This document shows positions 1-9,453 of a stretch of 36,087 bases of DNA, one piece after another (position 1 is the stretch's first letter; every line of letters starts with the position of its first letter). The notes under the pieces were generated by a model. That model worked only from the letters and a program-made list of their open reading frames with translations, had not been told where the DNA came from and made no database searches. A program made the translations under genes and the position numbers. Source of the stretch: an uncultured Eubacteriales bacterium (GTDB lineage: Bacteria > Bacillota > Clostridia > Oscillospirales > Acutalibacteraceae); NCBI GenBank assembly GCA_934489735.1, contig CAKSSR010000021.1, forward strand, positions 1 to 36,087. The letters run 5' to 3'.

Positions 1-283
1 GATAAAAAAATTCCATCAAAGGAAGAAGTAAATGCTATTGAAGAAACAAAAATAAAAAAGAAGCAGACAAAAATGCCGAGAAATGATAAAAGAGGTCAGA
101 GAAGAACAGGTTCGAAAAGAAAAAGAAAAAAGGGGACTAAGAAAAGCTAAACAGAAAGATAATTCGGATAAAAAAATTCCATCAAAGGAAGAAGTAAATG
201 CTATTGAAGAAACAAAAATAAAAAAGAAGCAGACAAAAATGCCAAGAGATGATAAAAGGCCAGAGAAGAACAGGTCCGAAAAG
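1..283 (+). repeat. Imperfect direct repeat, offset 166 bp
   Basis: Bases 1-118 and 167-283 are near-identical (both start GATAAAAAAATTCCATCAAA). They differ by a 2-bp indel and a few substitutions. Because the offset is not a multiple of three, the copies are read in different frames. Confidence 0.8.
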
Positions 284-298
284 AGGAAGAAAAAGTAA
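1..298 (+). pseudogene. Frameshifted, duplicated basic tail of a preceding gene
   Basis: The window opens inside a frame that reads from base 1 to a TAA at 148-150. A second overlapping frame from 83 ends at 298 with a Lys/Arg/Glu-rich sequence finishing EKRKKK. The two frames encode copies of the same segment (starting DKKIPSKEEV) because 1-118 is repeated at 167-283 with an offset of 166 bp, which is not a multiple of three. The first copy also carries a 2-bp insertion (AAAGAGGTC versus AAAGGCC). The second copy ends just before the cassette terminator, where a B-family gene ends in the next cassette. I infer a decayed 3' end of another B-like gene. No function is assigned, and no separate ribosome binding site supports the ATG at 83. 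Confidence 0.5.
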
Positions 299-330
299 GC
301 TAGTTGAGTAAAATCAGCTAGCTATTTTTA
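298..330 (+). terminator. Intrinsic terminator, cassette copy 1
   Basis: AGCTAGTTGA (298-307), loop GTAAAA, TCAGCTAGCT (314-323) pair over 10 bp with one G-U, followed by ATTTTTA. The same hairpin recurs at 4596-4628 and 10744-10776, each time at the 3' end of a cassette. Confidence 0.85.
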
Positions 331-514
331 TATCAAAGAAAGAGGAGAGGAGGGAAATTATAGCGGCGGGGTGAAAATAGGCAAGGATTGATTAACAATA
401 TTGCAGCAGATTTTTGATATTTGCAAAAATTATGGATAAAAAAGTATTATTAAATTAACAAATTAATAGTAAGAAGTAACAGCTAACTACCGAAAGATTC
501 GTTAACTTTACATA

Positions 515-544
515 TTGACCATATATATATATATATGGTAAAAT
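515..544 (+). promoter_or_regulatory. Promoter with (AT)8 spacer upstream of A1
   Basis: -35 TTGACC (515-520) and -10 TAAAAT (539-544) are separated by 18 bp. The spacer is eight AT dinucleotides followed by GG, so TGG lies directly before the -10 as an extended -10 element. The gene starts about 50 bp downstream. Slippage in the AT run would change the -35/-10 spacing in 2-bp steps. Confidence 0.75.
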
Positions 545-554
545 AAATTTGATA

Positions 555-571
555 CATTGCATAAAGCAATG
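555..571 (+). promoter_or_regulatory. 5'-UTR hairpin of the A1 transcript
   Basis: CATTGC, loop ATAAA, GCAATG forms a 6-bp hairpin a few bases after the expected transcription start. In the duplicate leader (4875-4891) the right arm is GCGATG, which keeps pairing through a G-U wobble. It may protect the 5' end of the mRNA or act as a regulatory site. Confidence 0.4.
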
Positions 572-601
572 ATGGATAAATTATGAAGAGGTGATTTTTT
601 T

Positions 602-1903
602 ATGGAATTAAATGCAGAACAGTTTAATATTTTACTGGATATATTATATTATCTAAGAAAAAATGGGAAGGAAAGTAGTGACTTTTACTTTACATATTCA
701 AATGCGGGAGAAAGATTAAAATTGCATAATATAGCTTCGGATGATATAAGTTTAGAATTTTCAAATTTTAAAGAAATAGACTTTAGTCAACTACAAATAA
801 ATAGTGGTAATGAAGAAGGATTATTTGGAGATGTGATTAGCAAAATTGATGACTTTATGGGAGTTGACATGAGTGACATTGAAAGTGAAGATATTATAAA
901 TAGAGTCGATGATAAAAATTTTTCAAAAGAATTACATGAAAAAAGTGACCTTTATAGTAAAATTAAGGCTTTAACTATTTTATTTAATGGAACGAATGAC
1001 TTTAAAGGGGATAATATTGATGAAGCTAAAACATTTAAAATAAAGGGTGAATTAAGTGATAAATTTAGTGATTTTGGGAGAGATGGCGATAGAAAATTAA
1101 AACTTAAATTAACTGGATTTTGTAATATAGAATCTAGCACAATGGGAAATGAGAAGTTTTTGATAGAAGGAAGATTTAATGCCAATTCTAGATTTGCAGG
1201 AGAACTTATAGTTGATGACAAATCAAAAGAGGAAGAAGATTACGACAAATTAGTAAATAGAATCTTTGAAGATGAATCGAAAAAACCTATTTTATTCAAT
1301 ATATTCAAAGAACTTAGAGATAAGGATGAAATAAAATTAAGAAAAGGCAAGATAGCAAAGTTTTATTCCAATTTTGACAAGGATTTTAAAGAAATGGTTA
1401 GTGCAAAAGGACTATTGGAGGGATTAGGTGATATAAAAGAGGAAGAACTTGAGGAACTGATTAAAGAAAAATTTAAAAAAACAATAGAAGAACTTGGTGA
1501 AGAGAAAGAATTGTTTGGTAAAAAGATAAAATATTCGAAAAAGGAAATTAAAAAAAATGAGGAAAGAGAAAATAAATTAAAAATAATGGATTTAAAGATA
1601 AGTGGTGAATGTAAAAAATTGATGCTTAGTAATGTATCAGAATCTGAAATAGCGGAGTTAATAAAAGAAACTGAGGGAGGTAAACCATTAGAGGAATCAA
1701 AAATAAAAGATGTAATCAGGAAAAAAGTATTTAGTATATGCAAATTTGAGTCTATAGATGATGAGAATAAATGTATTAAAGGTGAAAATGAAGTAAAAAA
1801 ATTAGTAAAAAAAATAGAAGCATATAAGGATGACAGTGAGGATTTGACAAAAATATATACTAAAGTTTTGAGGTTGTTTAAGATTATAGGATTTGATTAT
1901 TAA
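602..1903 (+). CDS. A-family paralogue A1, function unknown (433 aa)
   Basis: I do not recognise this protein. It is the first of four paralogues here (602, 4921, 12097, 23375), each directly upstream of a very large B-family gene. The conserved N-terminal ~60 residues hold an FNILLDILYYLRK helix followed by a beta-rich FYFTY...LHNI segment. A second conserved block near residues 215-400 carries NIFKELRD, FREG-like, KFKKTIEEL, LFGKKIKY and ECKKLML motifs. It is highly charged, with no signal peptide, no membrane segment and no cysteine pairs, so it appears soluble. The ATG at 602 follows GAGGTGAT with normal spacing and the promoter at 515-544. B1 starts 23 bp after its stop, indicating one operon. 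The A-B pairing suggests partner proteins or a two-part effector, which is inference only. Confidence 0.9.
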   Translation: MELNAEQFNILLDILYYLRKNGKESSDFYFTYSNAGERLKLHNIASDDISLEFSNFKEIDFSQLQINSGNEEGLFGDVISKIDDFMGVDMSDIESEDIINRVDDKNFSKELHEKSDLYSKIKALTILFNGTNDFKGDNIDEAKTFKIKGELSDKFSDFGRDGDRKLKLKLTGFCNIESSTMGNEKFLIEGRFNANSRFAGELIVDDKSKEEEDYDKLVNRIFEDESKKPILFNIFKELRDKDEIKLRKGKIAKFYSNFDKDFKEMVSAKGLLEGLGDIKEEELEELIKEKFKKTIEELGEEKELFGKKIKYSKKEIKKNEERENKLKIMDLKISGECKKLMLSNVSESEIAELIKETEGGKPLEESKIKDVIRKKVFSICKFESIDDENKCIKGENEVKKLVKKIEAYKDDSEDLTKIYTKVLRLFKIIGFDY

Positions 1904-1926
1904 TAAAAATAAGGAGACGATTATAA

Positions 1927-4533
1927 ATGAATAAGAAAAATGCTTGGACTATAGAAAATATAGCAGAGAATTTAAGTTCACTATTATCACCGGCTGCAAG
2001 AATAATAAGGAGTTTAAGTAAAGATGATGAGGATTACTATGAATGTTACAAAAAGAGTAAAAAAATATATACAAATGGTGGCCAGAATGATAAGAAGAAC
2101 GATGATAATGTTTTGTTTTTGTTGGAAATTAATGATAGGGTGATGGTTTGTTATAATAATAAGACTAACAAATTTAAAAGAGACAAAGAAGGAACGTATA
2201 TTCCTGCAAAAAAAGTAGCTTGTTATCGTATAAATAGTATAGCTGAGTTAGAATCAATTGCAAAAGAAATTAGGTTGGACAAAGTAGATAAAGAATCGCT
2301 TTATAGAAATTTGGGAATAAGTGAAAAAATAAAACATATATTTAAGAAACAAGCAAATGAAATACCTATAAACCTAAAAAATATAAATAAAATTTATACA
2401 GATGTTTATAAAAAATATAATAGAATAGTAAAACTTTTAACAAATAATGGGGAATTAATAATTTGTGGGGAAGGAGAAAGTGACTTTTTTGAAATTAACA
2501 AAGAAGATTTAAAAGAATATGCCTGCCTTTCAGATAAAAAATATTCACTGCCATCATTGATAAAAGTAAAGTCGTACTATGATATATGCCGGTATTTATA
2601 TTCAAGCATGAAGTCTGAAGATCGTATATGTAGAATTGCAGACTTATTAGGTATTACTTTATTGACAGAGGGTGTTGAGTTTAGTAGCGTAAAGTATACA
2701 ATTAAAGGAAATGATAATTATTTATATGTATATGGAAACAAAAATTTTATATTGAAAATGGATAAAATCGGGAAAAAACTTCAAGGTAAAGAGGAAATAA
2801 TTATATCAAATTATGAAGCATTTTATAATAAAGTTGTAATAGAAAAAGCCGGCGACGTAAAAGATTATGATCAAGAAGTATCTTTATGCGGAAAATTAGG
2901 ATTAGAATTAAATGTTGATTACGATTCAATGGAGAGTGTAAAAGAAGTATTTATTCAGCAAGGAATTAGTGAACCAAGTCCTGATAATAAATTTGCTAAA
3001 GAAAACGACAATTGCTTTTATATATTTGGCAGTGATATAAATAAAGAATTTAAAAAAGTAAATATAAAAAAAGATAAGAAGAAGTTTTTTGAAATTTTTA
3101 ATTTAGCAAAAAGAGATCAAGACTTACTTAATGCATATAAAGCAAGAAAGAAACGAGAAGACTTAGTAAAAAAAGCGCAAGAAGGTTTAGATGATAAACA
3201 ATATGGACGAATTATAAAAAGATATAATAAGATTTATACAAATGTTACTGATGATTATCTAGGGAAAGTGTTGTATTTTGGAAAAGATAAGACAATGGTT
3301 ATTTGCGGTAACTGTGATAGCTATGAATTTAGACAAATAGAGACAAATAAAGATAATCGAGCTTTTAAATTAGTTGATTGCGAAAAAATATTAAAGAAGG
3401 ATGTTATAGTGGATGAATATAATGAAATTTCAAAAGAAATAACAAGTAACAAATTTGAAAGTTTTAATGGTTTATTAGTTGAAGAAATAATGAATAAATT
3501 AGGAATTACAAGGGCTTTTTCAACAAATGATGATGAATTTAATGAAAAAGTCAAAAGCGTAAAATATAGAATTATAAATCCTGAAACTTCTCAGTATTTA
3601 TATTTGAATGAAAACTGTGAAGTAGTTGAATTTTCAAACATGGTAGGAATTATAGGAATGCGTGAAAAAGGAGAAGTAGAAATCAAGGAAATAAAAACAT
3701 ATAAGAATCTTTATGATTTGACAGAAAAGAAAATTACTGATGCTGGAGAAAGAATAGAATTGGCTAAAAAATTGAGCATATATCCCAATATAGATAAAGA
3801 TGAAAAAGGGTTTTCAGGTACCAATTCTGAATTTTATAGGCAAAAAGGAATTAACATTCTCGACCAAGGCATTAAGGTTCAAAAGTGGAAAAAAGCAAGC
3901 AGTGAAGCAGGTATTTTTTGTTTTGCTGAAGAATCAAATTTTAATGGAAAAAAAGAAAAAATTGGAGGTGAAGAATATGATAAGGTTATAGATGCTATTA
4001 ATATACGAGAAAAGCTAGATTGTGGGATTGATATAACTTGCATGCAGGATAAGATAAAGTTAAATATGTTAGGATATTCTAAACTTAGAGGCGAATTAAA
4101 AAAAGATTTTTTAAGGCGATTAAGGCCTAAAATTACATCGCAAAAGCTTAAAGTTTTAAAAGATAACAGTGTTTTACCTTCTGATGATTGTTTTGAAATA
4201 GATATTACCAATGATATAGGAAAGAGTAAAATACAATTTAACGAATATATATATGGGGAAAAAGGTCGTTCGGGGGAATTTTTAAACAATGATGAAATAA
4301 AAAAAGAAGATATTTTGGAAGATGCAAGAACATTTTTTAAAAATAATGAAGACATTGGAGCTGTTATTGTAATTACGGATAAACAAGAGGAATGTATAAA
4401 GAAGAAAATTGGCACGGATAGATTTAATGACCTTAAAGAAAATTTTGAAATAGGGGAAAATGAATTTGGAGATGAGGATATAGAATTAGTTGATGTAAAG
4501 CCAAACCAAAAGGGTAGAAGAAGGAAGGACTAA
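1927..4533 (+). CDS. B-family modular protein B1, function unknown (868 aa)
   Basis: This is a large, lysine-rich, soluble protein without signal peptide or membrane helix. It is built from a recurring ~100-residue module: a beta-rich stretch of the type 'KIYTN...VLFLLEINDRVMVCYNN', then a short helical part with an LGI/LGL signature. Copies are visible near residues 46, 155, 258, 435 and 548; the region after about 690 is different. I do not recognise the module. The start follows AAGGAG (1910-1915). Downstream of the stop, another frame stays open to about 4585 and ends GNRKKK, like the tail remnant at 298. This hints at a frameshift that altered the C-terminus. The gene ends just before the second terminator copy. 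Host-interaction or scaffold roles are possible but unproven. Confidence 0.9.
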   Translation: MNKKNAWTIENIAENLSSLLSPAARIIRSLSKDDEDYYECYKKSKKIYTNGGQNDKKNDDNVLFLLEINDRVMVCYNNKTNKFKRDKEGTYIPAKKVACYRINSIAELESIAKEIRLDKVDKESLYRNLGISEKIKHIFKKQANEIPINLKNINKIYTDVYKKYNRIVKLLTNNGELIICGEGESDFFEINKEDLKEYACLSDKKYSLPSLIKVKSYYDICRYLYSSMKSEDRICRIADLLGITLLTEGVEFSSVKYTIKGNDNYLYVYGNKNFILKMDKIGKKLQGKEEIIISNYEAFYNKVVIEKAGDVKDYDQEVSLCGKLGLELNVDYDSMESVKEVFIQQGISEPSPDNKFAKENDNCFYIFGSDINKEFKKVNIKKDKKKFFEIFNLAKRDQDLLNAYKARKKREDLVKKAQEGLDDKQYGRIIKRYNKIYTNVTDDYLGKVLYFGKDKTMVICGNCDSYEFRQIETNKDNRAFKLVDCEKILKKDVIVDEYNEISKEITSNKFESFNGLLVEEIMNKLGITRAFSTNDDEFNEKVKSVKYRIINPETSQYLYLNENCEVVEFSNMVGIIGMREKGEVEIKEIKTYKNLYDLTEKKITDAGERIELAKKLSIYPNIDKDEKGFSGTNSEFYRQKGINILDQGIKVQKWKKASSEAGIFCFAEESNFNGKKEKIGGEEYDKVIDAINIREKLDCGIDITCMQDKIKLNMLGYSKLRGELKKDFLRRLRPKITSQKLKVLKDNSVLPSDDCFEIDITNDIGKSKIQFNEYIYGEKGRSGEFLNNDEIKKEDILEDARTFFKNNEDIGAVIVITDKQEECIKKKIGTDRFNDLKENFEIGENEFGDEDIELVDVKPNQKGRRRKD

Positions 4534-4595
4534 AGAATATGCAGAAAAAACTGTAGATATTTTGGGAAATAGGAAGAAAAAGTAAGTGAAGAATA

Positions 4596-4628
4596 AGCTA
4601 GTTGAGTAAAATCAGCTAGCTATTTTTA
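4596..4628 (+). terminator. Intrinsic terminator, cassette copy 2
   Basis: This is the same hairpin as at 298: AGCTAGTTGA (4596-4605), loop GTAAAA, TCAGCTAGCT (4612-4621), then ATTTTTA. It ends the A1-B1 operon. Confidence 0.85.
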
Positions 4629-4920
4629 TATCAAAGAAAGAGGAGAGGATGGAGGAGGTAGCTGAAGGGAGAGAGATTATAGCGGCGGGGTGAAAATAAG
4701 CAAGGATTGATTAATAATATTGCAGCAGATTTTTAATATTTGCAAAAATTATGGATAAAAAAGTATTATTAAATTAACAAACTAATAGTAAGAAGTAACA
4801 GCCAACTACCGAAAGATTCGTTAACTTTACATATTGACTATATATATATATATATGGTAAAATAAATTTGATACATTGCATAAAGCGATGATGGATAAAT
4901 TGTGAAGAGGTGATTTTTTT
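4629..4920 (+). repeat. Duplicated cassette leader, copy 2
   Basis: This is the second copy of the 331-601 leader, with about 20 extra bases near 4650-4670. Similarity continues across the start codon through about codon 32 of A2 and then fades. The 5' block is therefore more conserved than the coding part. The stretch 4534-4920 holds no convincing ORF. Confidence 0.85.
4834..4863 (+). promoter_or_regulatory. Promoter with (AT)8 spacer upstream of A2
   Basis: TTGACT (4834-4839) and TAAAAT (4858-4863) flank an 18-bp spacer of eight AT repeats plus GG, the same layout as at 515-544. A 5'-UTR hairpin (4875-4891) follows. Confidence 0.75.
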
Positions 4921-6222
4921 ATGGAATTAAATGAAGGACAGTTTAATATTTTACTGGATATATTATATTATCTAAGAAAAAATGGGAAGGAAAGTAGTGA
5001 CTTTTACTTTACATATGTAAATGGCCAAGAAAGATTTAAATTATATAATGTGGATTCAGATAAAATAAGCCTAGAATTGAAGGGAATTAGTGAGATAAAT
5101 TGTGATCAATTAAAGATTAAAGAAGATATTGAAAAGAATGAGATTGATAATGTAGTTGATAAGATTGAAAAATTTGAGAATATCGATATGAATGAAATTG
5201 ATAAAGCTAAAGAGGAATTAAAAGAAAAGAATAAAAGTATTGAAAAAAACTTTTATGATCAAATCAAAAGATTGATATTTTCTTTTCAAGGGAAAGAGGA
5301 TATAGACGGAAAAGATATCAAAAGTGCTAAGTGTTTTAAAATTATTGGTAATTTAGATTCTATGTTTAATGACTTTAATGCAACTGGTGATAGAAGATTA
5401 GAATTAGAAGTAAGTGGTTTTTGTAATATAACTTCTGATATTGATAGGGAAAAGTTTAAGATTAAAGAAGGGACAGTGAAGATTAATCCTAATTCAGAAA
5501 TAAATAAGGTACCAATTATCAAGACTGCTAAAAAGGATAAAGCAATTAAAGATGCGGAAAGAAAAGCCGAGAGAGAAAGAATTAAGGATAGCGGTAGTAA
5601 AGAAGAAATAGAAAAGGCATTTATGGATGAGTGGATAGATACTATTTTTGAATCGAAGCAGAATTTATTATTAAATATATTCAACAACCTAAGGGAACAT
5701 GGTAAAATAAAATTTAGAGAAGGGAAAGAACCGAAGATTGTACCGGGGTTCAACGATGTATTTGATGAGCAATTAACAGAAGAATGTATAACTGAATTAT
5801 TAAAAGGATACGAGCGAAAATATGATATCAATCAATTTAAAGTAAATCTTAAAAAAAGGTTTAGAAAGGAAGTGAAAAGAGCCAAAATTGGAGATATATT
5901 GTTTGGAAAGAAAATAGAATATATAGATAAAGAAAATGAAATAAATGAAATAAAGAAGTTAGATGTAAGCAAAGAGTGTAAAAAGTTAATGATCGATAAT
6001 ATGGAGGATAAGAAAATAAGTGAATTAATGAAAGTGGAAAAGGGAAAAGAACTAGAAAAAAAAGTGAAGGAAGTAATTAGAGAAAAAGTGGAAGAGGGAT
6101 TGAATGACGAAGAAGATGAAGATTATAAAGAAAGATTAAAACTTATTGAAGAGAACAAAGAATATTGTGAAGGGACCTATAAAAAGTTAGAAAAATTAAA
6201 GGATTTTTTAGGAATGAATTAA
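4921..6222 (+). CDS. A-family paralogue A2, function unknown (433 aa)
   Basis: This is a close paralogue of A1. The first ~32 residues are almost identical (FNILLDILYYLRKNGKESSD), the middle is diverged, and the C-terminal block is conserved (LLNIFNNLREHGKIKFREG, KKRFRKEVKRAK, LFGKKIEY, KECKKLMIDN). A Lys/Arg/Glu-rich helical insert lies near residues 200-240. No signal peptide or membrane segment is visible. The start is fixed by GAGGTGAT a few bases upstream and by the shared leader. B2 begins 14 bp after the stop, behind AAGGGGATG, so A2-B2 and the following gene look co-transcribed. The pattern of a frozen N-terminus with a varied middle suggests diversification after duplication. Confidence 0.9.
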   Translation: MELNEGQFNILLDILYYLRKNGKESSDFYFTYVNGQERFKLYNVDSDKISLELKGISEINCDQLKIKEDIEKNEIDNVVDKIEKFENIDMNEIDKAKEELKEKNKSIEKNFYDQIKRLIFSFQGKEDIDGKDIKSAKCFKIIGNLDSMFNDFNATGDRRLELEVSGFCNITSDIDREKFKIKEGTVKINPNSEINKVPIIKTAKKDKAIKDAERKAERERIKDSGSKEEIEKAFMDEWIDTIFESKQNLLLNIFNNLREHGKIKFREGKEPKIVPGFNDVFDEQLTEECITELLKGYERKYDINQFKVNLKKRFRKEVKRAKIGDILFGKKIEYIDKENEINEIKKLDVSKECKKLMIDNMEDKKISELMKVEKGKELEKKVKEVIREKVEEGLNDEEDEDYKERLKLIEENKEYCEGTYKKLEKLKDFLGMN

Positions 6223-6236
6223 GGGGATGATTTTAA

Positions 6237-9200
6237 ATGGATTGTAACATAAAAAGTTTAATAAAGACGTTTAAGGGACTTATGTTAAGGGCAGAAACAG
6301 AAATTAAAAATGCTAAATTAGAAAAAGGTGAAACTATACAAGATGTACAAGAGGGAGCAGACTTGCAGGAGGCGGCCTCACATGGATCCGCTCAACAACA
6401 AGAGGAAGGAAATACAAAGGCAGCCTCACAGGAACCCCCTCAACAACAAGAGGAAGGAGATACAGAGGCAGACTCAAAGGGACCCGCTCAACAACAAGAG
6501 AAAGGATGTGGAAAAGAGGCTTCACCACCAAAAACAATAGAAGATCTTGTGAATTTGGCAAATGAAGCAATTAGGAATGGGGCAATAAAGAAATATAGTA
6601 ATTTACAAAATAAAAATAGTCAAATTTTATATGTAATTAAGTATAAAAATAGAGTAGCAATATGTTATAATAATAAAGGTGTTTTTGAAAAATGTAAAGA
6701 CATTAATGAACTTAAAGTAAGAGATTTTTGCCAAGAATCTTCATCATATGTTACAGGAAGTGATGAGAATGAAATTGTGAATAATATTAGAGCGTTAGAC
6801 TTAAAACAAATTAATGAAAAATCACTTTGTGAACAGTTGGGAGTAGAATCATGTAAAAAAGAATTAGCAAAGGAAAATTCGATAAAAGTAATTGGGAATA
6901 GGGAAAAGAAATATAGCAATTTACAAAATGAAGATGATAAAATTTTATATGTAATTGAGTATAACAATAAAGTAGTAATATGCTATAATAATTCATGTGA
7001 TTTTAAAGAATATAAAGGTAATGATACTAAATTATTTGAAAAAAGTATCCAAAGTGGATCTCCATTATATGTTGCAGGAGGTTATAATGAGCATAGAATT
7101 GAGGATAAAATTCGGAAATTAGACTTAGAAAGCAATGAAATTAATAAAAAATCACTTTATAAATGTTTGGGATTAAAAGGATTTAGAAAAGGAATAAAGG
7201 ACTATTTTAATAAATACAGAGAATTTTATACGAATGTTGATAATAGCAGTAAAAAAGACACAGTATTTTATTTTGGGAAAGGAAGTAAAATGGTTGTTTT
7301 GGATACGAACAAGGATGTAACGGTAGGGTTTAAAGAATCAAAGAAAGAAGATATTTCGAAGTATAAATGTGTTTCATTTGAAAAAATGTATGATGCAGGA
7401 AAGACAGAATCGTATGTTAATATTTATGAAAAATTAAAAAGCTTAAACGATGCAAGTAAACAGTTTGTCGATAAAGTAGCGGAATTATTGGAAATTAAAT
7501 CAATTTGTGAAGATGTAAGTGCCGAAAAAGTGAAATATATTTTTCATAATGAAGATAAATATTTATATATAGATAATAAGGGTAAGTATAATACTAAACA
7601 ATTGCCAAAATTAAGTGGGAAACGTTTAGATGGAATTGAATCTACTTCAATTTCGAATTATGCAGACTTATATTTAAAAGTAATTTCTGTTAAAAATATA
7701 GTTAAAAAAGCTAGTAAAGATATATCTGTTTGTAGCCAATTAAGTGAAGTTTTAGGCTTAACGTTAAATATTACAGAAGAAGATTTATCTGATTGGGATA
7801 ATATTGTTGTTCGTACTGGAGAAGGAGTAAGTTTAGAAGAGTTAGAACCAAACATTTATTTCATTAGGGTAGCAAAAGAAAAAGTAGGAAGTAATGCAAA
7901 AAAACTTATTTGTGTAACAAAAGATGAATCTATTTTAGACAAGCCAGAAAGAATTGAAAAGGGAGAAAAATTTGATAAGTATGATTATTTTAACATATTT
8001 AATTTGGCAAAGAAAGTGTCCAAAGGAGATGATGATGAAATTGCTATAAATTATGAAGCAATTGAGAAAGGTGAAATATATGAAATTAGTTATGGAAAAA
8101 AGGCAGTATATGTATCTGGAGGGAAATGTATAAGTGGTTTAAGTGAAGCAGAGAAAAAATATATTTCTAGTGAATGTAAAGGGGAAATAGAAATAGACAA
8201 CTATGAGGATTATTATAAAGAAGTATATGATGATGGTAAAGGCATAGTAACAGATTATGAAGAAGAAAGAAATATATTATCGTCATTGGAATTAGAATCG
8301 AATGCAATTAGAATGGAAAGTTATCAAATGTATATAGAAAACGGAGTTTTTTCAAGTACTAATAATAAGTTTACAATACAATTTGATGATAGTGTTTCAG
8401 ATAAGTTTGTTTTAGTAGTGAAAGAAGATACGGATTTTTCAAGATTAGGTAGAAATATTAGAAAATTGAAATCGGAAGAACTAAGTGATCAACAAAAAAG
8501 AATTATTAATTTAGCGAAGGAAGAAAAAAATCCTAATATAGGTTTTAGTGATAAGGTGAGTTATGAAGCGCTTACTGAACAAGAAAAAGAAAGATTAGAT
8601 AACATGATTGAGTTCATAGTAATACCTACTCAAAAAATAAGGATTAATAAAGACGAAAAATTGCTGCTAATTAGGGATAATTTTAAAATTATTCAAGATA
8701 GCTTATTAATACCAATAAAAAAGTTTAATTTTGATCAGTTGGCTCAAGGTAAATGCTTAGATTTAAGTAATATTAGTGAATTAGAAAAAGAAATTTTTAA
8801 AAGAGCAGAACAACGTTTTAAAGAAAATAAAATAATAAATTATAAGATTTTAATTAATGGTAATCAATCGAGTCTTATACTGAAAGAAATCGATTTGAAA
8901 CAATGGGAAAAAATAAAAGATGATAATAAAATCGAGATTAAATATGATAATAAACCATTAATAGATATAAACGAAATAGTAATAGAGGGTAAAGATGGCA
9001 AACCAGTAGTAATAGAAATTGATACGGTAGAAAAATTAAAAAATAATTATAAAAAGATTGTATTTACGATAAGTAACTACAAAAAAGAGATGAAGTTTTA
9101 TGAAATAAATGTGGAAAAATTAGGGGAAAAATATTTATATATAAAACAAGTAGAACCCAAAAAAGGTACTAAGAATCTTATATATAAAGACCAAGAAAAA

Positions 9201-9428
9201 GTTGGCAATCTGGTAGTAAAAACACTTGAAAGGATAAAATATAGTGAAAATCCAGAAATAGTAAAAGGAATTATGGCTAAATGGACCATAAACGAAATAG
9301 AGCGTGAGATATTATTAAAAGAATCAGGTGTTTTAGAAATAGAACTAGGCGATGGGTTAGAAGAAATTATCAACAGAATAGAAAACATAGCAAGAGAAGT
9401 ATCGGCTCAAACATATGAAGCAAAATAA
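6237..9428 (+). CDS. B-family modular protein B2, function unknown (1063 aa)
   Basis: This is a paralogue of B1. Residues 1-30 are helical, residues 46-93 are three 16-residue Gln/Glu-rich repeats, and the rest is a chain of the B module. Clear copies begin near residues 117 (KKYSNLQNKNSQILYVIKY), 222 (KKYSNLQNEDDKILYVIEY) and 327 (REFYTNVDN...), each followed by a helical part with LGV/LGL. More degenerate units continue towards the C-terminus. The two adjacent units at 117 and 222 are very similar, indicating recent internal duplication. There is no signal peptide, transmembrane segment or recognised catalytic motif. Its large size, repeats and paralogy fit a binding or scaffold protein. 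No enzyme activity is suggested by what I can see. Confidence 0.9.
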   Translation: MDCNIKSLIKTFKGLMLRAETEIKNAKLEKGETIQDVQEGADLQEAASHGSAQQQEEGNTKAASQEPPQQQEEGDTEADSKGPAQQQEKGCGKEASPPKTIEDLVNLANEAIRNGAIKKYSNLQNKNSQILYVIKYKNRVAICYNNKGVFEKCKDINELKVRDFCQESSSYVTGSDENEIVNNIRALDLKQINEKSLCEQLGVESCKKELAKENSIKVIGNREKKYSNLQNEDDKILYVIEYNNKVVICYNNSCDFKEYKGNDTKLFEKSIQSGSPLYVAGGYNEHRIEDKIRKLDLESNEINKKSLYKCLGLKGFRKGIKDYFNKYREFYTNVDNSSKKDTVFYFGKGSKMVVLDTNKDVTVGFKESKKEDISKYKCVSFEKMYDAGKTESYVNIYEKLKSLNDASKQFVDKVAELLEIKSICEDVSAEKVKYIFHNEDKYLYIDNKGKYNTKQLPKLSGKRLDGIESTSISNYADLYLKVISVKNIVKKASKDISVCSQLSEVLGLTLNITEEDLSDWDNIVVRTGEGVSLEELEPNIYFIRVAKEKVGSNAKKLICVTKDESILDKPERIEKGEKFDKYDYFNIFNLAKKVSKGDDDEIAINYEAIEKGEIYEISYGKKAVYVSGGKCISGLSEAEKKYISSECKGEIEIDNYEDYYKEVYDDGKGIVTDYEEERNILSSLELESNAIRMESYQMYIENGVFSSTNNKFTIQFDDSVSDKFVLVVKEDTDFSRLGRNIRKLKSEELSDQQKRIINLAKEEKNPNIGFSDKVSYEALTEQEKERLDNMIEFIVIPTQKIRINKDEKLLLIRDNFKIIQDSLLIPIKKFNFDQLAQGKCLDLSNISELEKEIFKRAEQRFKENKIINYKILINGNQSSLILKEIDLKQWEKIKDDNKIEIKYDNKPLIDINEIVIEGKDGKPVVIEIDTVEKLKNNYKKIVFTISNYKKEMKFYEINVEKLGEKYLYIKQVEPKKGTKNLIYKDQEKVGNLVVKTLERIKYSENPEIVKGIMAKWTINEIEREILLKESGVLEIELGDGLEEIINRIENIAREVSAQTYEAK
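6372..6515 (+). repeat. Three 48-bp tandem repeats inside B2
   Basis: Three units of 16 codons, each containing (P/A)QQQE(E/K)G, lie at 6372-6419, 6420-6467 and 6468-6515. The unit length is a multiple of three, so copy-number change would leave the frame intact. Confidence 0.8.
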
Positions 9429-9453
9429 AAAGAAGGTATAGGAGGGGAATATT

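Larger units (their letters stand above)
331..601 (+). repeat. Duplicated cassette leader, copy 1
   Basis: This untranslated stretch is nearly identical to 4629-4920, apart from an indel around 350 and scattered substitutions. It starts right after the terminator hairpin and runs through the promoter into the first codons of the A-family gene. I see no ORF in it. Its conservation suggests recent duplication, or a regulatory region kept similar by recombination. Confidence 0.85.
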
